Source of the DNA: Ottelia alismoides
Taxonomy: Eukaryota > Streptophyta > Magnoliopsida > Alismatales > Hydrocharitaceae
Length of the DNA: 64,000 nt
NCBI GenBank assembly: GCA_037367405.1
Contig: JAZKJV010002331.1
Location: 124,001-188,000, forward strand
Reading direction: 5' to 3'
Shown here one piece after another: positions 1-12,231 of the stretch (the first letter of the stretch is position 1; each line of letters starts with the position of its first letter). A model generated the notes under the pieces. The model saw nothing but the letters and a program-made list of their open reading frames with translations, did no database searches and was not told where the DNA came from. The position numbers and the translations under genes are program-made.

Positions 1-639
1 TATGATTTTGTTATGAATATTTTACCAAAAACAGAGCGACTGTGAGTATTTAATTCCTAATAAATCCACAAAATTGAATTATCCAGAGAACTATTTATAT
101 CAAATAGATATTTTAATAAGGAATCCAGGAGAGTTAAAATTTCTCTAAAATCTTATTCATGGATTTATTTAAAAATCAATTACAGAAATCACCCTAGAAT
201 TTATTTTATGTAAACGACAACTCTAATTTTGATGAAACTTGGATAGTAATTAAAGCATAAATAGATGCATCATCTAATTTTTTTTCACAATTTTTAGAGT
301 AATAAATATAGCTATGCAAGTTTCAGAGCTTAAATGGGTAAAATATCACTGATTTTCAATCTCTGATTTTAATAAAATATCTAATACGCACAAAAATGCA
401 ACTAAATAGCCACGAGATAAAGATTTAGTTGATCTACAACATGTTATTTTTAATAAAATAAAATGATGCTATTTTGAAGTCTAAATTACCATGCGAAGTT
501 AGGGGTATCAATGCAATACAAAAAATAAAATAATAAATTCAAACTGTACACAAGGGCACTTCTGTAAATATGTAACATGCAGGGATACGAGTGCAATTTT
601 TACAAAATAAAAAAAAATAAAAAGACCTTTTCTTTTCTT

Positions 640-1330
640 TCTTCCCACGGGCGCACAGATGGGAGCGGCTAGGGTTAGAGGCGCGCGGACGTGGGGAGTT
701 GGCGGCGGGCAAGGGTGACGCGTGGGTCGCGTAGGGCCGATCCCGGCGGGAGCAGGGCGGCGCAAGCACCGTCGTGCATCGAGTAGGAGGCGGGCTGCGG
801 CACGAGGCAGAGCGGGGCCTGGAGGCGGTGGAGCAGCCTGCAGCTGCGTTGCGCCGCGTGCGAGCGGCTAGATAGCAACGAGGGGGGGCGACTCGCCTTA
901 GAGCTGGAGGGGAAGGAGGCACGGGAGGTCGTGGCTGGAGGGGTGTAGAGTGTTGAACGGCGTGCGGCACATGGCTGGAGCACGAAGAGGAGGACGCGGT
1001 TGGCAGCAGCGGGTTCGCACGCCCGCTGGTGAAGCGGCGACCATGCACGAGGTTGGAGCTTTGGCGGCATGCGATGAGAGGACGGCGCTTGCACCGCGAG
1101 GAGAGAGGATGGGCGGCACGCTCGCGGCGAGCAGATGGGGGCCCAGTGAGGCGGCGGGCGGTGTGCGGTGGGGAGAGCAGGAGGACACGCGTCGTGCGGC
1201 TGCTGGCAAGCTGGAGCAGCTGCAGGAGGGCGCCGCGGGGAGCGCCGTTGGTGCCCAAAGGCTGGCGGCGGGCCGAGGAACGAGCAGGGGGCTGGCGGGC
1301 GGCGGTGGTTGCTTCCCTGTTTTCTTGGAG
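640..1330. other. GC-rich block inside the AT-rich LTR of element 1
   Basis: A sharply GC- and CpG-rich block is embedded in AT-rich LTR sequence. Both strands carry open frames up to about 240 codons, rich in Arg, Pro, Ser and Ala, and none resembles a family I recognise. The same block is at 9920-10620 in the other LTR, so it was in the element before insertion. It may be captured host gene sequence or an LTR promoter/leader. Overlapping frames on both strands argue that base composition, rather than selection, keeps them open. Confidence 0.6.
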
Positions 1331-1546
1331 TGCAACTATTTTATGTTGTTTTTTTTTGCAAATATTATATTATTATTTTTATATTTTGGAAATAGGAATG
1401 AAAGTTCAACGTGGAGGTGGTGTGTGTGTGTATGATGTTGGTGGAATAATGGAGTGGATTTTTTATGTGATGATGATAAAATGTTGAACATATCAAAAAA
1501 AATAGTTAGATAAAAAATGAAATGAAAAGGAAAAAGAGAGGGAATT

Positions 1547-1552
1547 ACTTAC
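1547..1552 (-). promoter_or_regulatory. Splice-donor-like site in LTR (left copy)
   Basis: On the minus strand the sequence reads CATAG|GTAAGTAATT at the end of a GC-rich open frame (1553-1777). The other LTR reads CACAG|GTAAGTAATT at 10830-10835, a textbook donor. Candidate acceptors downstream lack a clear pyrimidine tract, so an intron is not established. Confidence 0.35.
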
Positions 1553-2042
1553 CTATGATTCGCTAAAAGTGGAGCCGCGGTGTGCGGCTTCTGTCTTCGC
1601 CTCGAGGAGATGGCGGGTGCTCCGAAGCTTGAGCAGCTTGTGTGGAAGCTGCAACAAGGAGATGTGAGGCTCCTTGGATCTCACCAATGCTGAAAATGGT
1701 TGAGCTCGTCGTCGCTCAGATCGCCTTGTCCGTGTTGTCATCAGGAACGATACGAGGGCTGGGGCTCTCTCTCTCAAGATCGATGGATGAAGAAGAATGG
1801 AGGAGGAGATGAGAATATAAAGAGGAGGAGGAAGTTGGAGAAGAGATGGAGAAAGTGCAGAGAATGGTGGAGGAAGTGAGTAAAATGGTGGCTTGGAGTA
1901 GAAGGCAAGTAGAGGAGAAGAAGTAAAAGGGGAATAAAATAATTAATTAATAAAGTAATATAGTAGGCTACTAAAAATAATTAAATTTTTAATAATAAAA
2001 TAATAATAATAATAAATCCGAAAATAATTAAAAAAATGGGGT

Positions 2043-2075
2043 GACATGTGGCAGCTCCAAGAGCTGCCACATGTC
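2043..2075. repeat. Perfect palindrome in element 1 LTR
   Basis: Arms GACATGTGGCAGCTC and its exact complement are separated by only three bases, making a 15-bp stem. The arm contains CACATG/CATGTG. The equivalent at 11337-11368 in the other LTR is slightly degraded. Confidence 0.8.
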
Positions 2076-2930
2076 GCTCCTAAAAAATTCAAAAATTAAA
2101 TGTAAAGAAAAATCAAAAAGAAATAACAAAAGGGATTAAATCAAAAAGTAGTCAACACGAAAGTTACTCGTCTCGATGAGATCTACAACTTTTGTGAAGG
2201 GCCGAAAATCAAAAGAAATCATCTGTATAAAATGTTTTTTTGGGTGGTACCTTATAGATATAAAATACCGCTTTTTATCTTTTGTAATTTTTTTGTCATT
2301 TTTAAAAGAGAGAAAAAATCAAAATAAAGCTATAAAAAATATGAAAGGAATATTTACAACTTAATCTTTTTTTATTTTTAATAATTTAAGAAAATAAAAG
2401 GATAAAATGAAGGGCAAAACGGTCAATATGCACAATATACAAAAGGGGCCCAAAATCCAAGTTTTGCACACGAGCTCCGATTTTAATGAAATTAGTCTCG
2501 TTTTGAAGGTCTCTGAAAGTATATTACTTTAAAAGTGGGTAGACCTAAATCGGACACTGTATGAGAGAGATATGTGTATTTTAAGGCTCCTAGTTTCAAA
2601 CTTGGATTGGGGTTTTATTAGTCACTTTTACAAGTTAGTATTTTTTGATATTTTTTATTAGTGTTAGTCATATATACACAATAGAGATGATTTTATCGGA
2701 TTCGGAGTTAGTATAAAATATATACAAATAGGGTATTTTAGCTAATATACAGGTGAATATTTACAAGTGAATTTGGCTTCTTATTTAATGCAAATATGAA
2801 TGCTAAAATGCAGATATTATGCTTGCATGCATGAATGCTAATTTTGCAAGATAAGGGGAAATATGCTGCTATTTACTCGGGAATACGACTCTATTTTTAA
2901 CTTTTATAGTGATGAATCACGGATTCATCA

Positions 2931-2948
2931 ACCCCCAATACTTAAACC
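2931..2948 (-). promoter_or_regulatory. Polypurine tract of element 1
   Basis: On the minus strand the sequence just before the 3' LTR reads AAGTATTGGGGGT and is followed at once by TGATGAATCC. Position and composition fit the plus-strand priming site of an LTR retrotransposon. The same AAGTATNGGGG word recurs in the hairpin array at 4404-4774. Confidence 0.65.
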
Positions 2949-4403
2949 TTGCTCGTCCCCAAGCAACTAAAATGAAATGCAAGAGTGAAATGATTTTGAG
3001 TTCCATACCAAGGTCATGAACAAAAGTTGAAAATGGAGCTTGACTCGACCTTTCGATTAATTGTGTGGCGGAACCTTATTGGGATCTGAATTTAAGACCT
3101 AACAGACTTCAAGTTCCACACATTTTCTATTCAAGACACCTCAACAGTCAGGTCAGAACAAATCCTCAAACACAAATTTCTGATGACTATGATTCTTACT
3201 TGTACTGTTTAAGTGTAAAATAGCTCTCCGCATCAGAAATGACTTAGAACCAGCCTCCTCTAACAAGGTAACTCTAATTACCCGGTCCAGTAACTCTTTC
3301 CTCGAGGAGAGGGGTATTCCCTTCTAAGTTCAAGTGCGATCAACTCAAGAGGAGGGGGTGGAGAAAAGAATGGATGGTAGCCAGTGTAGCTACCTATCCC
3401 AGGATGCCTGACCAGTGTAGCCAAGTCATCCAGCTGCAGACTTCTTGCTAATATACATACTCCGACAGGTATTTAATTTTCACTTTGACCTGTCTTATTT
3501 TTTTGGAGTTCTTGCATTTTTTCTTTTTTTTTCTTTTCTTTTTTTCTTGAACTATATACAAGGTGCAGCATGTACATCAGGAATTTTTCCTCTTGAGCCA
3601 GTAGTCTATCCCTCTTTTGAAGCATTATTGCAACCCACAGCGTCCCGTCTTTAGACATCAATACTACCAGACTAGGTTGAGATGCACTACCCTCCCTAGA
3701 GGAGGACAGATGTTTCCATGTGCTACTCCAAGCTAAAGGATTCTACCTCCTCGCCACCTCATCAATGAAAAGCTATGTGCATGGTGCTTGTCCAAGTTAG
3801 GTCATTATCTAAAAGAATCATGCGTGTGCACGAGATATTCTACTTAGACTGATCAAGATGACATGTGAACGTAGACTTGCGGACTCAAAGAATTAAGTTA
3901 CTTGACCTGAGAAATCTTAACTCTAGTCCCTATAAGGTTCCTCTGAAATTAGGTGGATTAAGGTTAAATCAAGTCCCTCCTCAATATCTACTCATAACTT
4001 GGTTCAGAACCCACTATCTTTTCACCTTGCATATGCAAGATATGTAGATGAGATGCAGATGACATGCTATATAGATGAATGAAATGCAAGACTCTTTTTT
4101 TAATGCAAGGATGATATGCAAGAGTAAATAAGAAGCCTATATTTTTTTCAAAACTTTGGTATACCTCCTATATTACAACCATTTACAAGAGTTTATAAGT
4201 ATTATACAGATTATATAAGTGTTATACAATATACAAGTATACAAAATTTTTTCAATTTTTACAAAAGTTTTACACGTATTATACAACAAGATTTTTTTTT
4301 CAATTTTTACCCACCCATAATTATTGCATAATATATACAAAAATACACAAAAATACGCAAAAGTATGAGCTATGGGTAAAGTATATATGTAATATATACA
4401 CGT
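2949..4403 (-). other. Element 1 non-coding internal region between hairpin array and 3' LTR
   Basis: I see no open frame that looks coding. The region is homologous to 23043-24882 of element 2; for example 3130-3440 matches 23150-23460, both holding the words CTCAAGAGGAGG or CTCAAGAAGAGG and CAGTGTAGCCAAGTCATCCA. Shared non-coding sequence in two elements with different LTRs suggests it is a required part of this lineage. It becomes very AT-rich after about 4130. Confidence 0.6.
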
Positions 4404-4774
4404 CCCCTATACTTAGCGTGTGTTATGTCCTTAGAGCACGAAAAGCAAGGAAAAAGACATAGCTCGTGCTAAGCATAGGAGAGCTAAAATAACAAACAAA
4501 AGTATAGAAGTTGCTCTGCCCCCCTATACTTAGGCTCTTGCCGCCTAATTGTAGAAGAAGATCAAAAATGGGGCGGGCGAGGTTAAGAAGGGAAATGGAG
4601 GAGTATATACACGGTGGGCACCTGTCCCCCCTATACTTAGGCTCTGGTCAGCCTGAGTATAAGACAGGAGAGAGTATGAGAACCGATGAGACCTAGAGAT
4701 TATACAACGAATGGTGAAGAGACTCGGGTCACTCTCCCCCCTATACTTAGGATCTGATCATCCTAAGTATAGCC
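4404..4774. repeat. Array of four polypurine-tract-like hairpins (element 1)
   Basis: Four units occur at 4404-4480, 4519-4555, 4626-4662 and 4735-4774, at a spacing of about 110 bp. Each begins with CCCCTATACTTAG and ends with its near complement (for example CCTAAGTATAG), so each can fold into a stem of 9-12 bp. The first unit has a longer, partly paired loop. On the minus strand the G-rich arm reads CTAAGTATAGGGG, very like the element's own polypurine tract. Element 2 has an equivalent five-unit array at 24883-25358. Confidence 0.8.
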
Positions 4775-4871
4775 ATAAAATAAAATGATATGGAGCCGGG
4801 GTGAGTGATTCGAATCACTGGGGAGGGAGGGAAAGAAAATATATACAAGGATGATTGAGAATATATAGGGA

Positions 4872-7249
4872 TCAAGAAGTTTTGTGACGAACCTTCTTGC
4901 GGGAGCGAGGAGGTGGGTAATATACAAGTGTGTTGCTGTCAGAATCGTCCTCAGATGAATAGTAGTGAGGTGAAGGGATCGTCCGATGCTGGTCGACACA
5001 CGGCTGCTTGCTTAGATAAGGCTTGAGAACAGCCGAACTGAGCTCACTCGTATAAATCACCTTATCCGGACCCGATGAGGATTCCTCTAAAAATTCCTTC
5101 TCCGGAATGTTGAAGGAAATTTTCTTGGTCGGTTTTCTAGAAACTGAATCATTGAGAGGGAGATGAGAGCGACGTGCTTTGAGAGGTTCGGGGAAACACC
5201 TCAAGGAATCAATTCTCGACTTCCTCTCACTAGATAGCCGACCAGAGGAGGGAGCAACCGTGTTTTTATGTGGAGTCAATTTAGTCTTGGTTGTTTCCTT
5301 TGACGGTCCAGGATGTGGTGCGGTGCTGACCATGGGTTCTTCATCAGATGAGTCACCATATAGATTAGAATATTCCTGAAGGGTCAGCACGCTTTTCAAG
5401 AAGGTGCTAGTGATCTCAGTTGGATTGACATTATTGGGCTCTTGTGTCGGATCATCGAAATGGTCAAGGCATTCAACAAAGGTCGTGTCCGACTAAATGA
5501 TAGCTTCTGGTCGTGAGTCATCTTTAGAAGCTGTCACGGTGGTGGTGCAAGCAGTTGATGAAGTGGAGGTGTGGGGAGTCTCTGATCCAACGATCGTCTG
5601 GATAGTCGGTCTCTCAGGTGTACTAGAGAGGCAGGACTCATCTACCTCTCGATGGTCATGACTGTCAGCGGATGTGCAGATCACCTTAGAATAAAGTGTA
5701 TCAAAGAGTAGGTGAGGTCGAAGCGCTCCCAATGCTGAAAAATCGATCTCGTGAGTCTCGCAATCTATAGTCGCCTTAGCCAAGGCTAAGAACGGCTTCC
5801 CGAGAATAATCGGAGACTGGATAAACTCTCCTCAATGCTCGATGTCAATGATCGTGAAGTCCACCTAGAGTAAAGCACCTTGGAAAGCAAGGATGACTGA
5901 AATGTTTCCTCTCGACTGTTTGATGGATCGATCAGCCAGCTGAACAATCTCTCTTGATTTTCTGATAGACCTGAGTTTGAGCTTGTCAAACACAGAGGTC
6001 GGGAAGATATTTATCGGGGAGTTATCATCGATTCTTGCATGGGTAAAGAGAGTGTCTTTGATTCGCATTCAACTCGGGGCAACCGCTTCACTCTGTGGCT
6101 TTTGGTCTTTCTTCCCATCACCAAGGAGATGGCCATAGACACTATGTGTCTTTCAGTCCTTGTCCTCTTATTGCCCGACCTCTTGGGCATCAATTTACTT
6201 CTCATAAATCGTTTGAGGTCGGGAAAGCGATCTATGGCCTTTATTAAGGCAAGATTAAAAATCAATTCTTCATCGAGTGCTTCCGTTAGGGTAGGATCCA
6301 AAATTTTTAACTAGATTGCAAGGTAGGGGGTTAGTAGAAGAGGGAGATAGAATGGACTCCAACTGTACACCTTGTGTGGGTTCCCTAATGTTTGCTCTGT
6401 TTTCAACCTCAAAACTACTTATGTCCTTTTCCACTTTCATTCCCAAGCCGGCATAAACTGAGTGCAATATTTCCATGAAATCTCTCAACTTGCTACCTAA
6501 TATTTCATTTTTCTCAATAAGTCTGGAAATGTCATCCTCCAAAATATTCTCATGACAAATCATGAGAGAAGTCTGCTCAATTGGAGGATACTGCTGAGAT
6601 TTTGGGGTCTCATACTCAACATACCTAGACTCTAGCATGTAATGTTGGGTCAAGTATGGACTATCCAAATGGCAAATATTGGTCGAAGCCTCATATGATG
6701 AAACAGGGACTGATAAGTCTAGCTCATGAGTCCAATCTTGTGAATGTATAGGCTCTCCGAATGAAGGTTGGTTAATGGAAGCTTGATCACTAAAGTCAAT
6801 CAAGTCTAGGAAATCATGATGTGCAGGCCTCTCCATTTGGGTTGTTCGATCGATCATGTTATATCCTAAGGTCAAGTCGGGATGTGTATTTGTAAATTGT
6901 TGTTCGGTCCCTACTTGAGGTGAGAATGAAGTTTGTGGGGGCATATAATTTTGCCAATCATCTATCTCAGCAGTGGCTTGCTCTTCATTCGATTCTTTGA
7001 TTCCTGCAAGCTCTCGAGAATAAGTACAGACAACCCAAGATGGAAGTGGATCGGTGAGAAATGCGAAGAAATGGAGAAGTCAGTCGAAAATCTAACTTCA
7101 TAATCGGGTTGAGGTGGAACCGACCACGGGTAAGGGTCTCCCGTGGATGGCAAAGGATACATGGAAGAAGGAGAAGGCGAAAATGAACAGTATATGGTCG
7201 AGGAGGATTGACCAGACGTCATAAGGTATGAGGACCAATATCCTGGCAT
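4872..7249 (-). pseudogene. Broken gag/retropepsin-like reading frame of element 1
   Basis: Minus-strand frames follow one another from a start MPGYWSS at 7249 to a stop at 4872, broken by shifts and stops. The middle part (about 5770-6070) resembles the retropepsin domain of plant Ty3 elements: INIFPTSVFDKL, then LADRSIK, then DFTIID, then PIILGKPFLALAKATIDCE. The usual catalytic D-(S/T/L)-G is not seen; the matching position reads DDNSP. Just upstream is a basic segment (KRSGNKRTRTER). The C-terminal part (4872-5399) is Ser-, Pro- and Lys-rich. No zinc knuckle, reverse transcriptase or integrase follows. This fits a non-autonomous element that keeps a short protein and depends on a relative. 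Element 2 has a homologous frame at 25753-27071. Confidence 0.65.
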
Positions 7250-7568
7250 CTTGAAGAGGAAATGATGAATGTAAGCAGGTTGAAGTAGAAAATGTGCAAT
7301 TACATAGGATAACACACAGACATACACAAATACAAACGCAAGAGCAAACCCCGAGTTCACACTCAACACAGTGAAGGACTCGAAACCAAGTACAATTGAT
7401 CTGGTTAATTTTAAGTGTGAGTTTATCAAACAAAATAGCAAAGGTTACGCGGTCTATAGGGAAGTCAGCTCAGAGCCGGATGCGTCTTCCCTGTTTAACC
7501 TATCGCCTAAGATACCGACGGTCCTTCCTTTCTTCGCTCCTATCCCAAGTTGATGGATTCAAAGACAT

Positions 7569-7692
7569 GCCCCTATTTACCTGCAAGCAGGCGAAGGCTG
7601 ACAAGGCCGAAACTTCACCCCGAGGGGTTACTGGCAACTTGTCACGAAGTACCACAATTTCGCCCCTATCTACTTGAGACAGGCGGAGGCTA
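7569..7692. repeat. Two-unit direct repeat in element 1 leader
   Basis: CCCCTATTTACCTGCAAGCA and CCCCTATCTACTTGAGACAG, each followed by GGCGNAGGCT, start about 94 bp apart. Each can form a small stem. They are weakly like the downstream hairpin units in starting with CCCCTAT. Confidence 0.45.
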
Positions 7693-8000
7693 CTTGGTAC
7701 TAGTCAATGAACCTGAATAATTCAACTTGTGATATTTGCTAGGATCACTCGGAAAGTGATATGGAAGGTGGGGATTTGGGCTCTACCTTATGGTGTTCAC
7801 ACACACTCAAGTATCCTCACTCAGCTTGAAAACAAGGTCGGGGTTAATCTCCCGCAAACAAGGGTTAATTTTAGTCAAAATTTTTTGATCCAATTCAATT
7901 AGCAATCCCGATTTTAAAGATTAGTTGTCACTGATATTAATCCACACAATCAATCACGTCTACCATCCAGTCCCAATTCCTTTATCCTAGGTTAGAAAAC

Positions 8001-8020
8001 CGAGAGAGAGAGAGAGAGAG
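8001..8020. repeat. (GA)n microsatellite
   Basis: About ten uninterrupted GA units lie in the leader of element 1. Confidence 0.9.
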
Positions 8021-8682
8021 TTGGAAAAGCCGGTGCAATCGAGAAAATGATGAATGCATGAGTAAGAATACTTACAGTACCTCCAGCTCTCTACAATGCG
8101 GGATGCAATACTGAATTGAAATTTTTACACTAAATGAATGCAATCGAGAAAAGTCGCTCCTAGACATGCAGTTCTATTAGCGATTGAAGAACGAAATCAA
8201 TTTGGCTAAGTCATGCGATCTAAGTGTGTCTTTTAAGTGCAAAGTGTGGTCCTGAAATTTTACAAGCACAAACAGGTCCTAAAATAGCTCTAAGAGCCAC
8301 AAGTGCAAGTCCTATTCTACGTAAAGCAACCAGACAGCACACGGGAACACGTTTTATTATGACTTACATGCATGAGATCCCAAACGGGACCGCTGTAAAT
8401 ACAGACACTTTTTCTTACAAAAAAACAAAAATCTTTCTGGCGTCTCAACAGCCGACTTGATCCACGAATCGTCAGCCGCCGATGTACTTCGAGATGCATC
8501 GACTATAAGAAAGCCGCTCCAAGTCCACCAGGCCCTCGCACAAAAAGATAAAAATGTTAGATAGAGAGAGAGATAAAAAATAATTGGAAAAAATGTAATA
8601 ATTACAAGATGGTTCGGGAATCAGACTACCTGAATTAATGGAAAATGTAAATCTAATTTTCTAAACTGATCCTAAGTCGTTT

Positions 8683-8703
8683 GCCTTCCCAACAACGATG
8701 CCA
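8683..8703 (-). promoter_or_regulatory. Primer binding site of element 1 (tRNA-Asp-like)
   Basis: The minus strand reads TGGCATCGTTGTTGGGAAGG two bases inside the 5' LTR. It matches the TGGCGCCGTTGCCGGGGA type site used by many plant Ty3 elements, with several transitions. This fixes the element's orientation and the inner LTR boundary at 8706. Confidence 0.7.
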
Positions 8704-9919
8704 TTTGATTAACCTTGGATCTACCCTCTTAATGGTATCGATTTAACGATTTCGTTGCAGTCAGATAAATCCGGATCAATAAAAAATAACCCTACGGATC
8801 GATGAATCATCGAATGAATTAACGCGCGGTTTTATGTTTGTTTAGCCTGGGCAAGCCACCGGGTCGACTCAAGGAGGCAAAGGAACAACTCCGTATCAGA
8901 TTAGAGGGGTCAGATTGTAGTTTTCCAAGTGGGATTTTTTCTTATTTTTTATGCAATAAAATGCCAAATGCAAAATACGAATTGGATTAAGTTAATAAGA
9001 AAATAACCGACTTAGCAAAATTTAATTTTAAAGTGAAATTAGTTCAAATCAGCCAAGTGATATTTTTCCTAAAAACCTAATCCAACAGCGAATGCAAAAT
9101 GTATTTTTTTGGAATTTTTGAGCTTAAATGCACAAATGAAAAATGCGAACTTTTTTAAGATTTTTATGCCATTTTTCGTGCAAGTTATATGCAAAAATTA
9201 TGAAAAATTCACTGTAGGACAAAAATGATGAAACTAAGCTAAGATAATTTTTTAGAATTTTCTAATACTTTATGATTTTGTTATGAATATTTTACCAAAA
9301 ATCGAGCAACTGTGAGTATTTAATTCCTAATAAATCCACAAGAACGAATTATCCAGAGAACTATTTATCTCAAATAGAAATTTTAATAAGGAATCCAGGA
9401 GAGTTAAAATTTCTCAAAAATCTTATTAGTGGATTTAATTAAAAATCAATTACAAAAATCACCCTAGAATTCATTTTATGCAAACGACAATTCCAATTTC
9501 GATGAAACTTGGATAGTAATTAAAGCATAATTAGATGCATCATCTACAATTGTTTCACAATTTTTAGAGCAATAAATATGGCTATGCGAATTTCAAAGCT
9601 TAAATGGGTAAAATATCACTGATTTCAAATCTCTAATTTTTAATAAAAATATATAATGCTCACAAAAATACAAATAAATAGCCACAAGATAAAGATTTAT
9701 TTGATCTACAACATGTTATTTTTAATTAAATAAAATGATGCTATTTTGAAGTCCAAATTACCATGCGAAGTTAGGGGTATCAATGCAATACAAAAATTAA
9801 AAAAAATAAACTCAAACTATGCACAAGGGCACTTTTGCAAATATGTAAACATGCAGGGACACGAGTGCAATTTTCACAAAATAAAAAATAGTAAAAAAAT
9901 AAAAAGACCTTTTCTTTTC

Positions 9920-10620
9920 TTGCTTCCCACGCAGGCGCACAGATGGGGGCGGCTAGGACTAGAGGCGCGCGGACGTAGGGAGTTGGCGGTGGGCGAGGGT
10001 GATGCGTGGGTCGCGTGGGGCCGACCCGGTGGGAGCAAGGCGGCGCAAGCACCGCCACGCGTCGAGCAGGAGGTGGGCCTCCACGCGGGGCAGAGCAGGG
10101 CTTGGAGGCAGTGGAGCAGCCTGCGGCTGCGTTGCGCCGCACGCAAGCGGCTGGACAATAGCGAGGGGGGCGACTCGCCTTAGAGCTGGAGGGGGAAGGA
10201 GGTGCGGGGGTGCATGGCCGGAGGGGTGTAGAGGGCTGAACGGTGTGCGGCGCGCGGCTGGAGCGTGAAGAGGAGGACGTGGCTGGCAGCAGCGGGTCCG
10301 CACGCCTGCTGGTGAAGCGACGACCATGCACGAGGCTAGAGCTTTGGCTACCGGCGATGAGAGGACGACGCTTGCACCGTGAGGAGAGAGGATGGGTGGC
10401 GCGCACGCGGCGAGCAGGTGGGGCCCAGTGAGGTGGCGGGCGGTGCGCAGTGGGGAGAGCAGGAGGATGCGCGTCGTGCGACTGCTAGTAAGCTAGATCA
10501 ATGGCAACCGCAAGAGGGCACGATGGGGATCGTTGATGGTGCCCGAAGGCTGGCGACAGGACGAGGAACGAGCAGAGGGGCGGCGGGCGGTGGTGGTTGC
10601 TTCCCTGTTTTCCTGGAGTG
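9920..10620. other. GC-rich block inside element 1 5' LTR
   Basis: This is the copy of the block at 640-1330. It is bounded on both sides by AT-rich sequence. Open frames on both strands have drifted in length relative to the other LTR, so no single frame is clearly conserved. Confidence 0.6.
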
Positions 10621-10829
10621 CAACTTTTATGTGTTGTTTTTTTTGCAATTTTTTGTTTTTTATATTTTGTAAACAAGAATGAAAGTTCAACGAGGAGGTG
10701 GTGTGTGTATGTGTGTGATGTTGGTGGAATAATGGAGTGGTTTTTTTTATGTGATGATGATAAAATGTTGAACACATCAAAAAAACTGTTAGATAAAAAA
10801 TGAAATGAAAAGGGAAAAGAGAGGGAATT

Positions 10830-10835
10830 ACTTAC
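10830..10835 (-). promoter_or_regulatory. Splice-donor-like site in LTR (right copy)
   Basis: The minus strand reads CACAG|GTAAGTAATT after an open frame (10836-11024) whose partner in the other LTR is 1553-1777. Possible acceptors are the CAGs at 10605-10607 and 10613-10615, but the sequence before them is A-rich. Confidence 0.4.
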
Positions 10836-11336
10836 CTGTGATTTGCCGAAAGTGGAGCCGCGGTGTGCGGCTTCTGTCGTCGCCTCGAGGAGATGTCGGG
10901 TGCTCCGAAACTTGAGCAGCTTATGTGGAAGTTGCAACATGGAGTTATGAGGCTCCTTGGATCCCATCACAGTCGAAAATGGCCGAGCTCGTCGTCGCTC
11001 AGATCGTCTCGTCCGTACTGTCACCAGGAACGATACGAGGGCTGGGGCTCTCTCTCTCTCTCAAGATCGGTGGATGAAGAAGAATGGAGGAGGAGATGGG
11101 AATATAAAGAGGAGGAGGAAGTTAGAGAAGAGATGGAGAAAGTGGAGAGAATGGTGGAGGAAGTGAGGAAAACGGTGGCTTGGAGTAGAAGGCAAGTAGA
11201 GGAGAAGAAGTAAAAAGGGGAATAAAATAATTAATTAATAAAGTAATATAGTAGGCTACTAAAAATAATTAAAATAATAATAATAATAAATCCGAAAATA
11301 ATAAAATAAATCCGAAAATAATAAAAAAAATGGGGT

Positions 11337-11368
11337 GACATGTGGCGGCTCTAGGAGCGGCCACATGT
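11337..11368. repeat. Palindrome in element 1 5' LTR
   Basis: This is the counterpart of 2043-2075. The GACATGTGGC and GGCCACATGT ends of the stem remain, with mismatches near the middle. Confidence 0.7.
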
Positions 11369-12231
11369 TGCTCCTAGAAATTTCAAAAATTAAATGTAAA
11401 GAAAATCGAAAAAAAATAACAAAAAGGATTAAATCAAATAGTGGTCAACACAAAAGTTGTTCTTCTCGACGAGATCTACAGCTTTTGTAAAGGGCCAAAA
11501 ATCAAAAGAAATCATCTGTACAAAATTTATTTTTGGGTGATATCTTATAGATATAAAATACCGCTTTTTATCTTTTGTAATTTTTTGTCATTTTTAAAAG
11601 AGAGAAAAATCAAAATAAAGCTATAAAAAATATGAAAGGAATATTTATAACTTAATCTATCTTTTTTTGGATTTTTAATAATTTAAGAAAATAAAGGATA
11701 AAATGAAGGGCAAACCGGTCAATATGTACAATATATAAAAGGGACCCAAAACCCAAGTTTTGCATACGAGCTCCGATTTTAATGAAATTGGTCTTGTTTT
11801 AAAGGTCTCTGAATGTATATTACTTTAAAAGTGAGTATACCTAAATCAGACACTGTATGAGAGAGATATGTGTATTTTAAGTCTCCTAGTTTCAAACTTG
11901 GATTGGGGTTTTATTGGTCACTTTTACAAGTTAGTATTTTTTTGATATTTTTCTTTTATTAGTGTTAGTCATATATACACAATAGAGTTGGTTTTATTGG
12001 ATTCGGAGTTAGTATAAAATATATACAAATAGGGTATTTTAGCTAATATACATGTGAATATTTACAAGTGAATTTGGCTTCTTATTTAATGCAAATATGA
12101 ATGCTAAAATATAGATATTTTGCTTGCATGCATGATTGCTAATTTTACAAGATAAGGGGAAATATGTTGCTATTTACTCGGGAACAAGACTCTATTTTCA
12201 ACTTTTAGAGTGATGAGTCACGGATTCATCA

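Larger units (their letters stand above)
1..2930 (-). repeat. Element 1 3' LTR, partial
   Basis: This is the left copy of the direct repeat. It ends in GGATTCATCA at 2930, giving TGATGAATCC at the minus-strand start and so the TG...CA termini of an LTR. By comparison with 8706-12231 about 565 bases lie beyond the window edge. It carries the same GC-rich block, splice-donor-like site and palindrome as the other copy. Confidence 0.87.
7250..8682 (-). other. Element 1 leader between primer site and coding remnant
   Basis: This is leader-like sequence of about 1.4 kb with no convincing long frame. It contains a (GA)n run at 8001-8020 and two copies of a 30-base motif, CCCCTATNTAC...CAGGCGNAGGCT, at about 7570 and 7664. 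Confidence 0.45.
1..12231 (-). mobile_element. Element 1: non-autonomous Ty3-like LTR retrotransposon, left end outside window
   Basis: Bases 1-2930 and roughly 9271-12231 are the same sequence in direct orientation, so they are LTRs of one element. Orientation is minus: a tRNA-Asp-like primer site lies next to the right LTR, a polypurine tract lies next to the left LTR, and the coding remnant between them reads on the minus strand. The internal region (2931-8705) is only 5.8 kb and shows a retropepsin-like region but no reverse transcriptase, RNase H or integrase. About 11 substitutions are visible over the first 180 aligned LTR bases, so the insertion is not recent. The five bases after the right LTR are gtggg; the matching left flank is outside the window. 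The element sits in the leader of element C. Confidence 0.85.
8706..12231 (-). repeat. Element 1 5' LTR, complete (3.5 kb)
   Basis: The right copy of the direct repeat starts TGATTAACC next to the primer site and ends GGATTCATCA at 12231, so it has TGAT...ATCA ends. It holds the GC-rich block (9920-10620), the donor-like site (10830-10835) and the palindrome (11337-11368). Confidence 0.85.

Noticed and set aside
539..1258. A 239-codon minus-strand frame that could be called a gene
   Set aside because: It lies wholly in the GC-rich LTR block, frames are open on both strands, and its partner in the other LTR has a different length and start.
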